A DNA stretch of 64,000 nt from Afipia sp. (lineage in GTDB: Bacteria; Pseudomonadota; Alphaproteobacteria; Rhizobiales; Xanthobacteraceae), in contig JAFKER010000006.1 of the NCBI GenBank assembly GCA_017308595.1, positions 310,001 through 374,000 on the forward strand. The letters run 5' to 3'. This document shows, piece after piece, positions 25,369 to 32,479 of this stretch. A program made the position numbers and the translations under genes. Position 1 is the stretch's first letter; each line of letters opens with the position of its first letter. The notes under the pieces are model-generated. The model saw only the letters and a list, made by a program, of their open reading frames with translations, did not search any database and had not been told where the DNA came from.

Positions 25369-25443
25369 TGGTGGGCGCGACAGGGATCGAACCTGTGACC
25401 CCCTCGATGTCAACGAGGTGCTCTCCCGCTGAGCTACGCGCCC
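25369..25443 (-). tRNA. tRNA-Val (GAC)
   Basis: A cloverleaf can be drawn on the minus strand. The acceptor arms GGGCGCG and CGCGCCC pair perfectly, the D-arm is GCTCAGCGGGAGAGC, the anticodon arm is CCTCG-TTGACAT-CGAGG with anticodon GAC, and the T-loop is GGTTCGATCC. The 3' CCA is encoded (25369-25371). Confidence 0.97.
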
Positions 25444-25471
25444 TTAAAGACCATTGGTGCCGGGATGCGTC

Positions 25472-25500
25472 CCTATATCGGCTTGAGCAGCCGCAGGCAA
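25472..25500 (-). promoter_or_regulatory. promoter of tRNA-Val
   Basis: On the minus strand, TTGCCT (25495-25500) and TATAGG (25472-25477) are separated by 17 bases, which places transcription start near 25465, about 20 bases before the mature tRNA. A perfect 14-base palindrome, GGGCAAATTTGCCC (25522-25535), lies just upstream, between this promoter and the end of cpdR. Confidence 0.55.
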
Positions 25501-25549
25501 GGACAGGAAACCCTGTTTTGGGGGCAAATTTGCCCGGAATCGGCAGCTC

Positions 25550-25912
25550 TCAGGCGGCCAGCATCTTGTTCACTTCGCTGACCAGCTCGCGCAGATGGAC
25601 CGGCTTGGACAGAACCTTGGCATTTTTCGGCGCCTCGGAGTCCGAGTTCAGTGCCACGGCGGCAAAACCGGTGATGAACATGATCTTGATGTCAGGATCC
25701 AGCTCGGAGGCGCGGCGCGCCAGCTCGATCCCGTCCATCTCCGGCATCACAATATCGGTTAGAAGCATTTCAAAAGGCTCTTCGCGCAACCTCTGATAGG
25801 CTGACAGCCCGTTATCGTAGGACGAGACCTGAAAGCCTGCATTCTCCAGCGCTTTCACCAGAAAGCGGCGCATATCGTTATCGTCTTCGGCAAGGAGAAT
25901 TTTATGCTGCAT
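25550..25912 (-). CDS. cpdR: single-domain response regulator CpdR
   Basis: A 120-residue receiver domain without output domain. In Caulobacter and Sinorhizobium, unphosphorylated CpdR primes the ClpXP protease and so controls CtrA degradation and the cell cycle. Key residues are present: acidic pair D10-D11, phospho-acceptor D53 (LLTDIVMPEMDG), T81 and K103 (LSKP). Length and sequence agree with CpdR and not with a truncated larger regulator. It is divergent from the N-formylglutamate amidohydrolase gene; I recall the same neighbourhood for S. meliloti cpdR1. Confidence 0.93.
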   Translation of the reverse strand: MQHKILLAEDDNDMRRFLVKALENAGFQVSSYDNGLSAYQRLREEPFEMLLTDIVMPEMDGIELARRASELDPDIKIMFITGFAAVALNSDSEAPKNAKVLSKPVHLRELVSEVNKMLAA

Positions 25913-26168
25913 GGTCTAGTGCCCCGTCGCGATCCTTCGATTTCGGATCACAGGTCGTCGAATCCCGTGAATGGAGAATATCCCCTGCCTCTATTTGCCC
26001 GCAGGAGAGTAAATTTCGGGTGAAGGCGAAGTTCCTCTTGGCAGAACTGGCAGGTTTGCGTTCAATAATACTCAACCAAACACCAACTTTTCGGACGAAA
26101 ATGTGTTGTCCGGACAGTCATTACGGCAGCAGCGAAAATAACGCCGCTGGTGAGGAAACGAGGTGGCA

Positions 26169-27056
26169 ATGACCCAGTTCGAGGACGCCTTGTCGCCTCC
26201 TTTCGAGATCGTCGAGCCGGCGATCTGGCGCGCGCCGATCATTTTCAACTCGCCGCATTCGGGCTCGGTCTATCCGCGTGAATTTCTCGCCACCTCCCGC
26301 ATTAACGAGGCGGAGCTGCGGCGATCGGAAGATTCCTTCATGGACGAGATCATCGAGGATCTCACGGGCCGCGGATTTCCCGTGGTCCGGGTGCATTTTC
26401 CGCGCTCCTATGTGGACGTCAACCGCGAGCCCTACGAACTCGATCCACGCATGTTCGCAGGACGTCTGCCGAGCTTTGCGAACACCCGCTCGATGCGCGT
26501 TGCAGGCGGGCTTGGGACAATCCCCCGTGTCGTCGGCGATGGCCAGGAAATCTATTCAGAACGCCTTGATGTCGAGGACGCGCTGAACCGGATCGAAGCG
26601 CTCTACAAGCCCTATCATCGCGCGCTGCGCCGCCTGCTCAACAAGGCACATCAGGCGTTCGGGACCGTCATTTTGGTCGACTGCCATTCGATGCCCTCGA
26701 TCGGGGTGACGCGCGACGAACCGAAGCGCCCCGATATCGTGATCGGCGATCGTTACGGTACAAGCTGCGCGAGCCTGCTGCCCGATGTGGTTGAAGAAAC
26801 GTTGACGGCGCAGGGATACTCTGTCGGCCGCAACAAACCCTACGCCGGCGGCTTCATTACCGAACACTACGGCAATCCCGCCAGCGGACTCCATGCGATC
26901 CAGCTTGAACTCAACCGCGCAATTTACATGGATGAGCGGCGGCGCGAGCGCGGACCACATTTCCGGAAGGTGGCTGACGATTTCATCGTGCTGGCCGACG
27001 CGCTGGCGGCAATCCCACTCGACAATCTCGGACCATTCCAGGCGGCGGCAGAATAA
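26169..27056 (+). CDS. N-formylglutamate amidohydrolase family protein
   Basis: A 295-residue protein of the N-formylglutamate deformylase family, which hydrolyses N-formyl-L-glutamate to formate and glutamate, the last step of one histidine degradation route. Conserved segments include IIFNSPHSGSVYP, PRSYVDVNREPYELDP, VDCHSMPS and ITEHYGNP, with His residues expected to bind metal. No other hut genes are nearby, so the substrate may differ. The ATG at 26169 is preferred to a GTG six bases upstream. The conserved neighbourhood with cpdR, a small RNA and a phosphatase suggests a shared ancestral locus. Confidence 0.9.
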   Translation: MTQFEDALSPPFEIVEPAIWRAPIIFNSPHSGSVYPREFLATSRINEAELRRSEDSFMDEIIEDLTGRGFPVVRVHFPRSYVDVNREPYELDPRMFAGRLPSFANTRSMRVAGGLGTIPRVVGDGQEIYSERLDVEDALNRIEALYKPYHRALRRLLNKAHQAFGTVILVDCHSMPSIGVTRDEPKRPDIVIGDRYGTSCASLLPDVVEETLTAQGYSVGRNKPYAGGFITEHYGNPASGLHAIQLELNRAIYMDERRRERGPHFRKVADDFIVLADALAAIPLDNLGPFQAAAE

Positions 27057-27095
27057 ATTTCTCGTCGCCGTTGCCGCCTCCAAGCACTGGCCCAG

Positions 27096-27129
27096 AAAAA
27101 AAGGCCACTCGCAAATGATGCAAGTGGCC
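27096..27129 (-). terminator. intrinsic terminator of the sRNA
   Basis: Read on the minus strand, GGCCACTTGCA (27119-27129) pairs with TGCGAGTGGCC (27103-27113), one wobble pair, across a five-base loop. TTTTTTT (27096-27102) follows. It faces the end of the amidohydrolase gene and may also slow that transcript. Confidence 0.88.
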
Positions 27130-27186
27130 CAAGTCTAGGGAGGAAACGCCCAAGGAGGGCAGCGATAACGCGAGGCGCTATCGCAC
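27096..27186 (-). ncRNA. candidate trans-acting sRNA, MmgR/alpha-r8 family
   Basis: On the minus strand this gap encodes a short transcript of about 90 bases. It has a 5' region that can fold GCGATA with TATCGC, a small hairpin GCCC-TCCTT-GGGC whose loop is anti-Shine-Dalgarno, then the single-stranded motif TTTCCTCCCT (27137-27146) and a perfect terminator hairpin with seven Ts. The ten-base UUUCCUCCCU motif followed by the terminator is the signature I know for the alpha-r8 family, whose member MmgR limits polyhydroxybutyrate storage in S. meliloti. A promoter-like pair CTTGCT and CATATT places the start near 27186. The exact 5' end is estimated. Confidence 0.75.
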
Positions 27187-27565
27187 CGCAACAATATGCA
27201 ACCGCAACGCACTGAGAGCAAGTTTTTTTAAACGAATCGCCATGCTCTGTGCGCATAACAGACTTGCGACGAAAATAGCGCAAAAATCACATAAATACCC
27301 ATAATAACAACTACTTAAGAGATATTCCTTCCTCGGAAAACTGCCCAAAAAGCCAAAGACCGCGCCCATGAAATGAATATCAAATACCATTCTTAGGCAA
27401 ATAGCCTTTCGTTTTCCCCTTCGCTTTCGAATCTCCGCCTAAGGAATGAACAATCGGGCTAGTGACAACCGATCAAAATTTCTGGTGATCGCATCACCTG
27501 CGTTAGGGCCGTAACCGGTTCGCATTTACACTCCAAACCCGAGCAGTCGTTTCAAAGGGATCCCC
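27187..27565. other. AT-rich intergenic region between sRNA and hisN
   Basis: This 380-base gap is clearly richer in A and T than the rest of the window, with runs such as TTTTTTTAAA and AATAACAACT. It must hold the promoters of the sRNA (minus) and hisN (plus). One perfect inverted repeat, GGTGAT-CGC-ATCACC (27484-27498), lies 68 bases before hisN and could be an operator. A 70-codon frame on the minus strand has no homology that I can see and is not called. Confidence 0.5.
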
Positions 27566-28351
27566 GTGACGGTTATCGACTTCACCGCTTTTATCGGACG
27601 ACTGGCGACCGCCTCAGGCGACACCATCCTTCCTTTTTTCCGGACTTCGTTGAGCATCGACAACAAGAACGCGGGACGAGACCTCGATCCTGTGACTGAA
27701 GCCGACCGCGCCGCCGAAGCGGTGATGCGCCGGATGATCAAGGATAGCTTCCCCTTGCACGGCATCGTCGGCGAAGAGTTCGGATCCGAGCGCGCCGACG
27801 CCGAGTATGTCTGGGTGCTCGACCCGATCGACGGCACCAAATCCTTCATTGCCGGCCTGCCGATCTGGGGCACGCTGATTGCCCTGATGCACAACGGCAC
27901 GCCGGTGTTCGGCATGATGCACCAGCCCTATATCGGCGAACGCTTCAGCGGCGACGGCGGCTCTGCGCGCTATGAAGGATCCTCCGGCAAACGCAAACTT
28001 TCCGTGCGCCGCTGCGCTTCGCTGACGGACGCGACACTGTTCACAACCAGCCCCCGGTTGATGCAAGCGCCCGACCGCGCCATGTTCGAACGTGTCGAAG
28101 CGAATGTACGGCTGTCGCGCTATGGCGGCGATTGTTACGCTTATTGCATGCTGGCGTCGGGCCATCTCGATCTCATCATTGAGACAGAACTAAAACCCTA
28201 TGACATTGCAGCCTTGATCCCTATCGTGACTGGCGCGGGTGGCGTGATCACCACATGGGAAGGCGAGCCTGCGCAGTCCGGCGGACGTATCGTCGCCGCT
28301 GGAGACAAGCGCGTCCACGAAGCTGCATTGAAGCTATTGCAGAGCGCCTGA
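27566..28351 (+). CDS. hisN: histidinol-phosphatase, inositol monophosphatase family
   Basis: A 261-residue enzyme of the inositol monophosphatase superfamily. It matches the HisN-type histidinol-phosphate phosphatase that performs the second-last step of histidine synthesis in Actinobacteria and many Rhizobiales. Metal-site motifs are VTEADRAAE, GIVGEEFG, VLDPIDGTKSF (with the GLPIWGTLIAL extension typical of HisN) and KPYDIAAL. Start is GTG with AAAGGGA upstream. The alternative is a general inositol-phosphate phosphatase. Together with hisZ-hisG at 52.7-54.8 kb it would serve histidine biosynthesis. Confidence 0.85.
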   Translation: MTVIDFTAFIGRLATASGDTILPFFRTSLSIDNKNAGRDLDPVTEADRAAEAVMRRMIKDSFPLHGIVGEEFGSERADAEYVWVLDPIDGTKSFIAGLPIWGTLIALMHNGTPVFGMMHQPYIGERFSGDGGSARYEGSSGKRKLSVRRCASLTDATLFTTSPRLMQAPDRAMFERVEANVRLSRYGGDCYAYCMLASGHLDLIIETELKPYDIAALIPIVTGAGGVITTWEGEPAQSGGRIVAAGDKRVHEAALKLLQSA

Positions 28352-28371
28352 CCATCACGATTCCCGCGATT

Positions 28372-29265
28372 TCAGATCTTCGCAAACGCCTTCAAGTGGT
28401 CTGCGAACTGCTGGACCGGCCGGGGTAGCGACTGCCGGCCGCGCGTACAGATCGCAAGCCTGCGGCTGGCCCACGGATCGGTCATGCGAATCGCCTTGAT
28501 GCGGATCGACCGGCTGACACGGCGGGCAGCGACCTCCGGAACGATTGCAAGCCCGACGCCAACCTCCACCATCTGGCAGATGGCATCGAAACCACGCAGC
28601 CGCGCTCGCATCCGGAGCCGGACTCCGAGCTTCGCCGCCTGCATCGCGATATGAGTCTGCAGCGCGCTGGCTTCCGTGAGCCCGACAAAATCACGTTCGG
28701 CGACATCGCTGAAGCTGATCTGGCGGCGCGAGGCGATCTCGTCCCCCGGCGGCGCGATCAGCACGAGGCGATCATCGCAGAACGGAAAACGGTCCAACCC
28801 CTCGGGCAATATCGCCTCGATCGCCAGACCGATGTCGGCGGCCCCCGAGGCCAGCGCCGTGGCGATCTCGGCGCTCTCGCGTTCCTCGATATCGACACTG
28901 ATGGCCGGATATTTGGCGAGAAACGCCGCCAGCGCTTTCGGTAAATGTTCGCCTGCCCCGGACGTATTGGCGAGCATGTGAATTCGCGCCTTCAGACCAC
29001 GGGCATGGGCGGTGAGTTCGCCTTGCATCGCGGCGACCTGATGCAGCACAATGCGGGCATGATCGAGCATGCTTTCGCCCGCTGCTGTAAGCCGGACACC
29101 ATGCCGCTGCCGCTCCAGAAGCGGCACGCCCAGCGCCGCCTCCATGCCTTTGATCCGGGCGCTTGCCGACGCCAGAGCCAGCGCCGACCGCTCAGCCCCA
29201 TGCGTGATGCTGCGCGCTTCGGCCACCGCCACGAACAATCGCATATCCACCAGATCGAAATGCAT
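28372..29265 (-). CDS. LysR family transcriptional regulator
   Basis: A 297-residue LysR-type regulator. The helix-turn-helix is at about residues 18-60 (SITHGAERSALALASASARI) and the effector domain contains HMLANTSGAGEHLPKALAAF. The HTH has more Ala and Ser than usual, as in the CbbR/CysB-like set that lacks the typical QPALS motif. It is divergent from the TauE/SafE gene with a 94-base gap, so it probably controls export or import of a sulfur compound or organic anion. The converging hisN gene ends 20 bases from its end. Confidence 0.92.
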   Translation of the reverse strand: MHFDLVDMRLFVAVAEARSITHGAERSALALASASARIKGMEAALGVPLLERQRHGVRLTAAGESMLDHARIVLHQVAAMQGELTAHARGLKARIHMLANTSGAGEHLPKALAAFLAKYPAISVDIEERESAEIATALASGAADIGLAIEAILPEGLDRFPFCDDRLVLIAPPGDEIASRRQISFSDVAERDFVGLTEASALQTHIAMQAAKLGVRLRMRARLRGFDAICQMVEVGVGLAIVPEVAARRVSRSIRIKAIRMTDPWASRRLAICTRGRQSLPRPVQQFADHLKAFAKI

Positions 29266-29359
29266 GGCCCGCGCCCTTTACATGAGCTTCGCGAAATCCG
29301 AAGGCTAACTCCGTATTCTCCAGATTGTGCACTCTGCCGCTTCCGGTCAATGTCGCGCC

Positions 29360-30124
29360 ATGTCCAGTTCGCTTTCAGATCCGCTTCTCATGATCATCGC
29401 TGCGGTGTTTCTCCTTGCCGGCTTCGTCAAGGGAACAATCGGCATGGGCCTGCCGACCGTCGCAATGGGTCTGCTGGCGACCCGGATGGCTCCCGCGCAC
29501 GCACTGGCCATCGTGATCGTGCCCGCCATTGTCACCAACATCTGGCAGACCTTTGTCGGTCCCTATCTGCGCGACATTATGCGCAGGCTATGGCCGCTGC
29601 TCATTTGTACCGTTCTCGGCGTATGGGCAGGCGGAGGATTGCTGACTGGTCCCTATGCCCGCTACGGCACCATTGTTCTCGGCATCCTGCTGGTGATCTA
29701 CGCAATCCTCGGTCTTTCGAAGGTGCGGTTCACTGTGCGGCGCGAAAATGAAAGCTGGGTCGGCGCTATTGTTGGCGTCATCACCGGTGTGATTTCAGCC
29801 GCGACCGGTGTCCAGGTCATTCCCTCAATGCCCTTCATGCAGGCTATCGGCATGGAGAAAGACGAACTCATTCAGGCCCTCGGCGTCTTCTTCACCACGG
29901 CCACTGTGGCGCAGGCTTACAACCTCACCGGCGCCGGACTGCTCAACACCTCGACCATGATTCCGGGCACGGTTGGAATGGTTGCTGCGTTCGCAGGCAT
30001 GTACATTGGACAATTGGTGCGTTCGCGGATGGATGCCGACACATTCCGGCGCTGGTTTCTGATCGCGATGTTGTTTCTCGGGATTTATCTCGCAGGCGAG
30101 ATGGTGGTCCGCATTCACGGCTGA
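29360..30124 (+). CDS. TauE/SafE family sulfite exporter-like permease
   Basis: A 254-residue inner membrane protein of the TauE/SafE family, which transports sulfite, sulfoacetate or other small organic anions. About seven to eight hydrophobic helices are visible. The N-terminal AGFVKGTIGMGLPTVAMGLL repeat motif and its partner GVITGVISAATGVQVIPSMP are diagnostic of the two-fold repeat. The ATG at 29360 is preferred to one 33 bases upstream, but neither has a strong ribosome binding site. Divergent LysR gene suggests substrate-dependent induction. Confidence 0.9.
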   Translation: MSSSLSDPLLMIIAAVFLLAGFVKGTIGMGLPTVAMGLLATRMAPAHALAIVIVPAIVTNIWQTFVGPYLRDIMRRLWPLLICTVLGVWAGGGLLTGPYARYGTIVLGILLVIYAILGLSKVRFTVRRENESWVGAIVGVITGVISAATGVQVIPSMPFMQAIGMEKDELIQALGVFFTTATVAQAYNLTGAGLLNTSTMIPGTVGMVAAFAGMYIGQLVRSRMDADTFRRWFLIAMLFLGIYLAGEMVVRIHG

Positions 30125-30148
30125 GCCGCTTTGTGCTAGGCCTGCCGC

Positions 30149-30568
30149 ATGATCCGAGTCACCCGCGACATCACGATCGACGAGAAAGACCTCGACATCG
30201 CCTTCGTTCGTGCGTCCGGACCGGGCGGCCAGAACGTCAATAAACTCTCGACCGCCGCTCAATTGCGTTTCGATGTGAACCGCATCTCGCTTGCGCCTGA
30301 TGTCATGACGCGGCTGACGGCGCTTGCCGGCCAGCGCATGACCAAGGATGGCGTTGTCGTCATTCACGCGCAACGCTTTCGCACCCAGGAGCGCAACCGG
30401 GCTGACGCCATCGACCGGCTGCTGGAATTGTTGCGCGAAGCCAGCATTCGCCCGAAGCCGCGCCGCGCCACCCGGCCGACCCTCGGCTCCAAGATGCGCC
30501 GTCTCGATGGCAAAAAACGCCGCGGCGACATCAAGGCAAATCGTAATTCGCGCGGCTTCGACGATTGA
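30149..30568 (+). CDS. arfB: alternative ribosome-rescue factor ArfB
   Basis: A 139-residue peptidyl-tRNA hydrolase that rescues ribosomes stalled on broken mRNA. The catalytic GGQ motif is at residues 26-28 in SGPGGQNVNK. The basic C-terminal tail (RPKPRRATRPTLGSKMRR and the following Lys/Arg-rich residues), which enters the empty mRNA channel, is intact. It is 24 bases after the TauE gene but may have its own promoter. Length and motif exclude release factors 1 and 2. Confidence 0.95.
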   Translation: MIRVTRDITIDEKDLDIAFVRASGPGGQNVNKLSTAAQLRFDVNRISLAPDVMTRLTALAGQRMTKDGVVVIHAQRFRTQERNRADAIDRLLELLREASIRPKPRRATRPTLGSKMRRLDGKKRRGDIKANRNSRGFDD

Positions 30569-30661
30569 GAATTAGCGGGTAAAACATATCTGGTCGCGGG
30601 TACAATCAGTGCCATCCCCGGATAAACTGCGCCGAACCAGCGAATCGTTCCCGGAAATTCC

Positions 30662-32479
30662 ATGCCCGTCCGTCAGCTTCCCATTCAAGTCGTCAACCGC
30701 ATCGCCGCCGGCGAAGTGGTGGAACGTCCCGCGAGTGCGGTGAAGGAATTGGTGGAAAACGCCATCGACGCCGGTGCGACGCGCGTCGATATTTTTACCG
30801 AGGGCGGCGGACGCCGGCGCATCGCCATCACCGACAACGGCGCGGGCATGACCCGCGACGATCTCGCCCTGTCGGTCGATCGCCATGCAACATCCAAGCT
30901 CGATGATGAAGACTTGCTCCGCATCCGCACGCTCGGTTTTCGCGGCGAAGCGCTGCCGTCCATCGGTGCAGTGTCGAAGCTTGCGATCACCACACGGCAC
31001 GCCAGCGAACCGCATGCATGGGCGCTGAATGTCGACGCGGGGACAAAATCGGAAATTATCCCCGCGGCGTTGACGTCCGGCACGCGGGTCGAAGTCAGCG
31101 ATCTGTTCTATGCAACTCCCGCACGCCTGAAATTTCTCAAGACCGACCGCACCGAGGCAGAAGCCGTCCGCGAGGTCGTACGCCGCCTCGCCATGGCGCG
31201 GCCTGATATTGCGTTTTCTCTTTCCGGAGAAGAGCGCGCGCCGGTGACATGGGCTGCGGCGCTGCCCGGCGCGCCGGGACAACTGACGCGGCTCGGCGAC
31301 ATTCTCGGCGCGGACTTTCGCGCCAGCGCCATCGAAGTGCGCGCCGAGCGCGACGGCGTGATCGTCGAAGGATTTGCAGCGGCGCCGTCGCTCACCCGCG
31401 CCAATGCGCTCGGGCAATATCTGTTCGTCAACGGGCGCCCTGTCCGCGACAAGCTCATCCTTGGCGCGGTGCGTGCGGCCTATTCGGATTATCTGCCGCG
31501 CGACCGCCATCCCGTTGTTGCGCTGTTCGTCACGCTGGATACGCAGGAGGTCGATGCCAACGTGCATCCGGCGAAAACCGAAGTGCGCTTCCGTAACGCC
31601 GGACTCGTCCGGGCATTGATCGTACACGCGCTCAAGGACGGCCTCGCGCGCGAAGGCAGGCGCACCGCGGCGAATTCCGACGGCGCGGCGATCACAGCTT
31701 TCCGGCCGGGGAGCATTCCGCCGAGCCGAGGCTGGGACTGGCGGCGGTTGCCCAACTTCCCCGCGGCGCCTGCTGCGCCCGCCTATGCCAACGCTTTTGC
31801 CCCGAATACTTTCGCGGAAACGGCACAGGCCGCTTTCGACACTGGCACCCCCACCGCCGACGTGAGGTACGAGCAGACGCCCGCCAGTGACCTGATCGAC
31901 AGTCCACTCGGTGCCGCACGCACGCAAATTCACGAAAACTATATCGTTACCCAGACTCGCGATGGTCTTGTTATCGTCGATCAGCACGCGGCCCATGAAC
32001 GCATCGTGTATGAGCGGCTGAAAGCCTCACTCGAACAGAACGGCGTGCAGCGGCAAATCCTGCTGATTCCCGAGATCGTCGAAATGGACGAAGCCACTGT
32101 GGAACGGCTGGTGGCACGCGCGGACGAACTGGAAAAATTCGGCCTCAGTATCGAAGCCTTCGGACCCGGCGCGGTGGCCGTGCGCGAGACGCCATCCCTG
32201 CTCGGCAAGACCGATGCCGCGTCGCTGCTGCGCGATCTGTCCGAACACATGACGGAATGGGACGAGGCGCTGCCACTTGAACGTCGGCTGATGCATGTCG
32301 CCGCAACCATGGCCTGCCACGGCTCGGTGCGCTCCGGGCGCATTCTCAAGCCCGAGGAAATGAATGCGCTGCTTCGCGAGATGGAAGTGACGCCGAACTC
32401 CGGCCAGTGCAATCACGGGCGTCCGACCTATGTCGAGCTCAAGCTTGCCGATATCGAAAAATTATTCGGCAGACGATAA
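30662..32479 (+). CDS. mutL: DNA mismatch repair protein MutL with endonuclease site
   Basis: A 605-residue MutL, the matchmaker ATPase of mismatch repair. The GHKL ATPase motifs are ELVENAIDAGATRVDI, DNGAGM and TLGFRGEALPSIGAVS. The C-terminal domain contains DQHAAHERIVYE beginning at D440, which fits the DQHA-X2-E-X4-E metal-binding motif of MutL homologues that nick DNA themselves, together with ACHGSVRSG and CNHGRPT. This fits an organism without MutH. Its last 18 bases overlap the converging glycosyltransferase gene. Confidence 0.96.
   Translation: MPVRQLPIQVVNRIAAGEVVERPASAVKELVENAIDAGATRVDIFTEGGGRRRIAITDNGAGMTRDDLALSVDRHATSKLDDEDLLRIRTLGFRGEALPSIGAVSKLAITTRHASEPHAWALNVDAGTKSEIIPAALTSGTRVEVSDLFYATPARLKFLKTDRTEAEAVREVVRRLAMARPDIAFSLSGEERAPVTWAAALPGAPGQLTRLGDILGADFRASAIEVRAERDGVIVEGFAAAPSLTRANALGQYLFVNGRPVRDKLILGAVRAAYSDYLPRDRHPVVALFVTLDTQEVDANVHPAKTEVRFRNAGLVRALIVHALKDGLAREGRRTAANSDGAAITAFRPGSIPPSRGWDWRRLPNFPAAPAAPAYANAFAPNTFAETAQAAFDTGTPTADVRYEQTPASDLIDSPLGAARTQIHENYIVTQTRDGLVIVDQHAAHERIVYERLKASLEQNGVQRQILLIPEIVEMDEATVERLVARADELEKFGLSIEAFGPGAVAVRETPSLLGKTDAASLLRDLSEHMTEWDEALPLERRLMHVAATMACHGSVRSGRILKPEEMNALLREMEVTPNSGQCNHGRPTYVELKLADIEKLFGRR

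Noticed and set aside
27178-27390. 70-codon frame on the minus strand beside the sRNA
   Set aside because: Translation has no family pattern and would cover the promoter of the sRNA; composition is that of a non-coding region.
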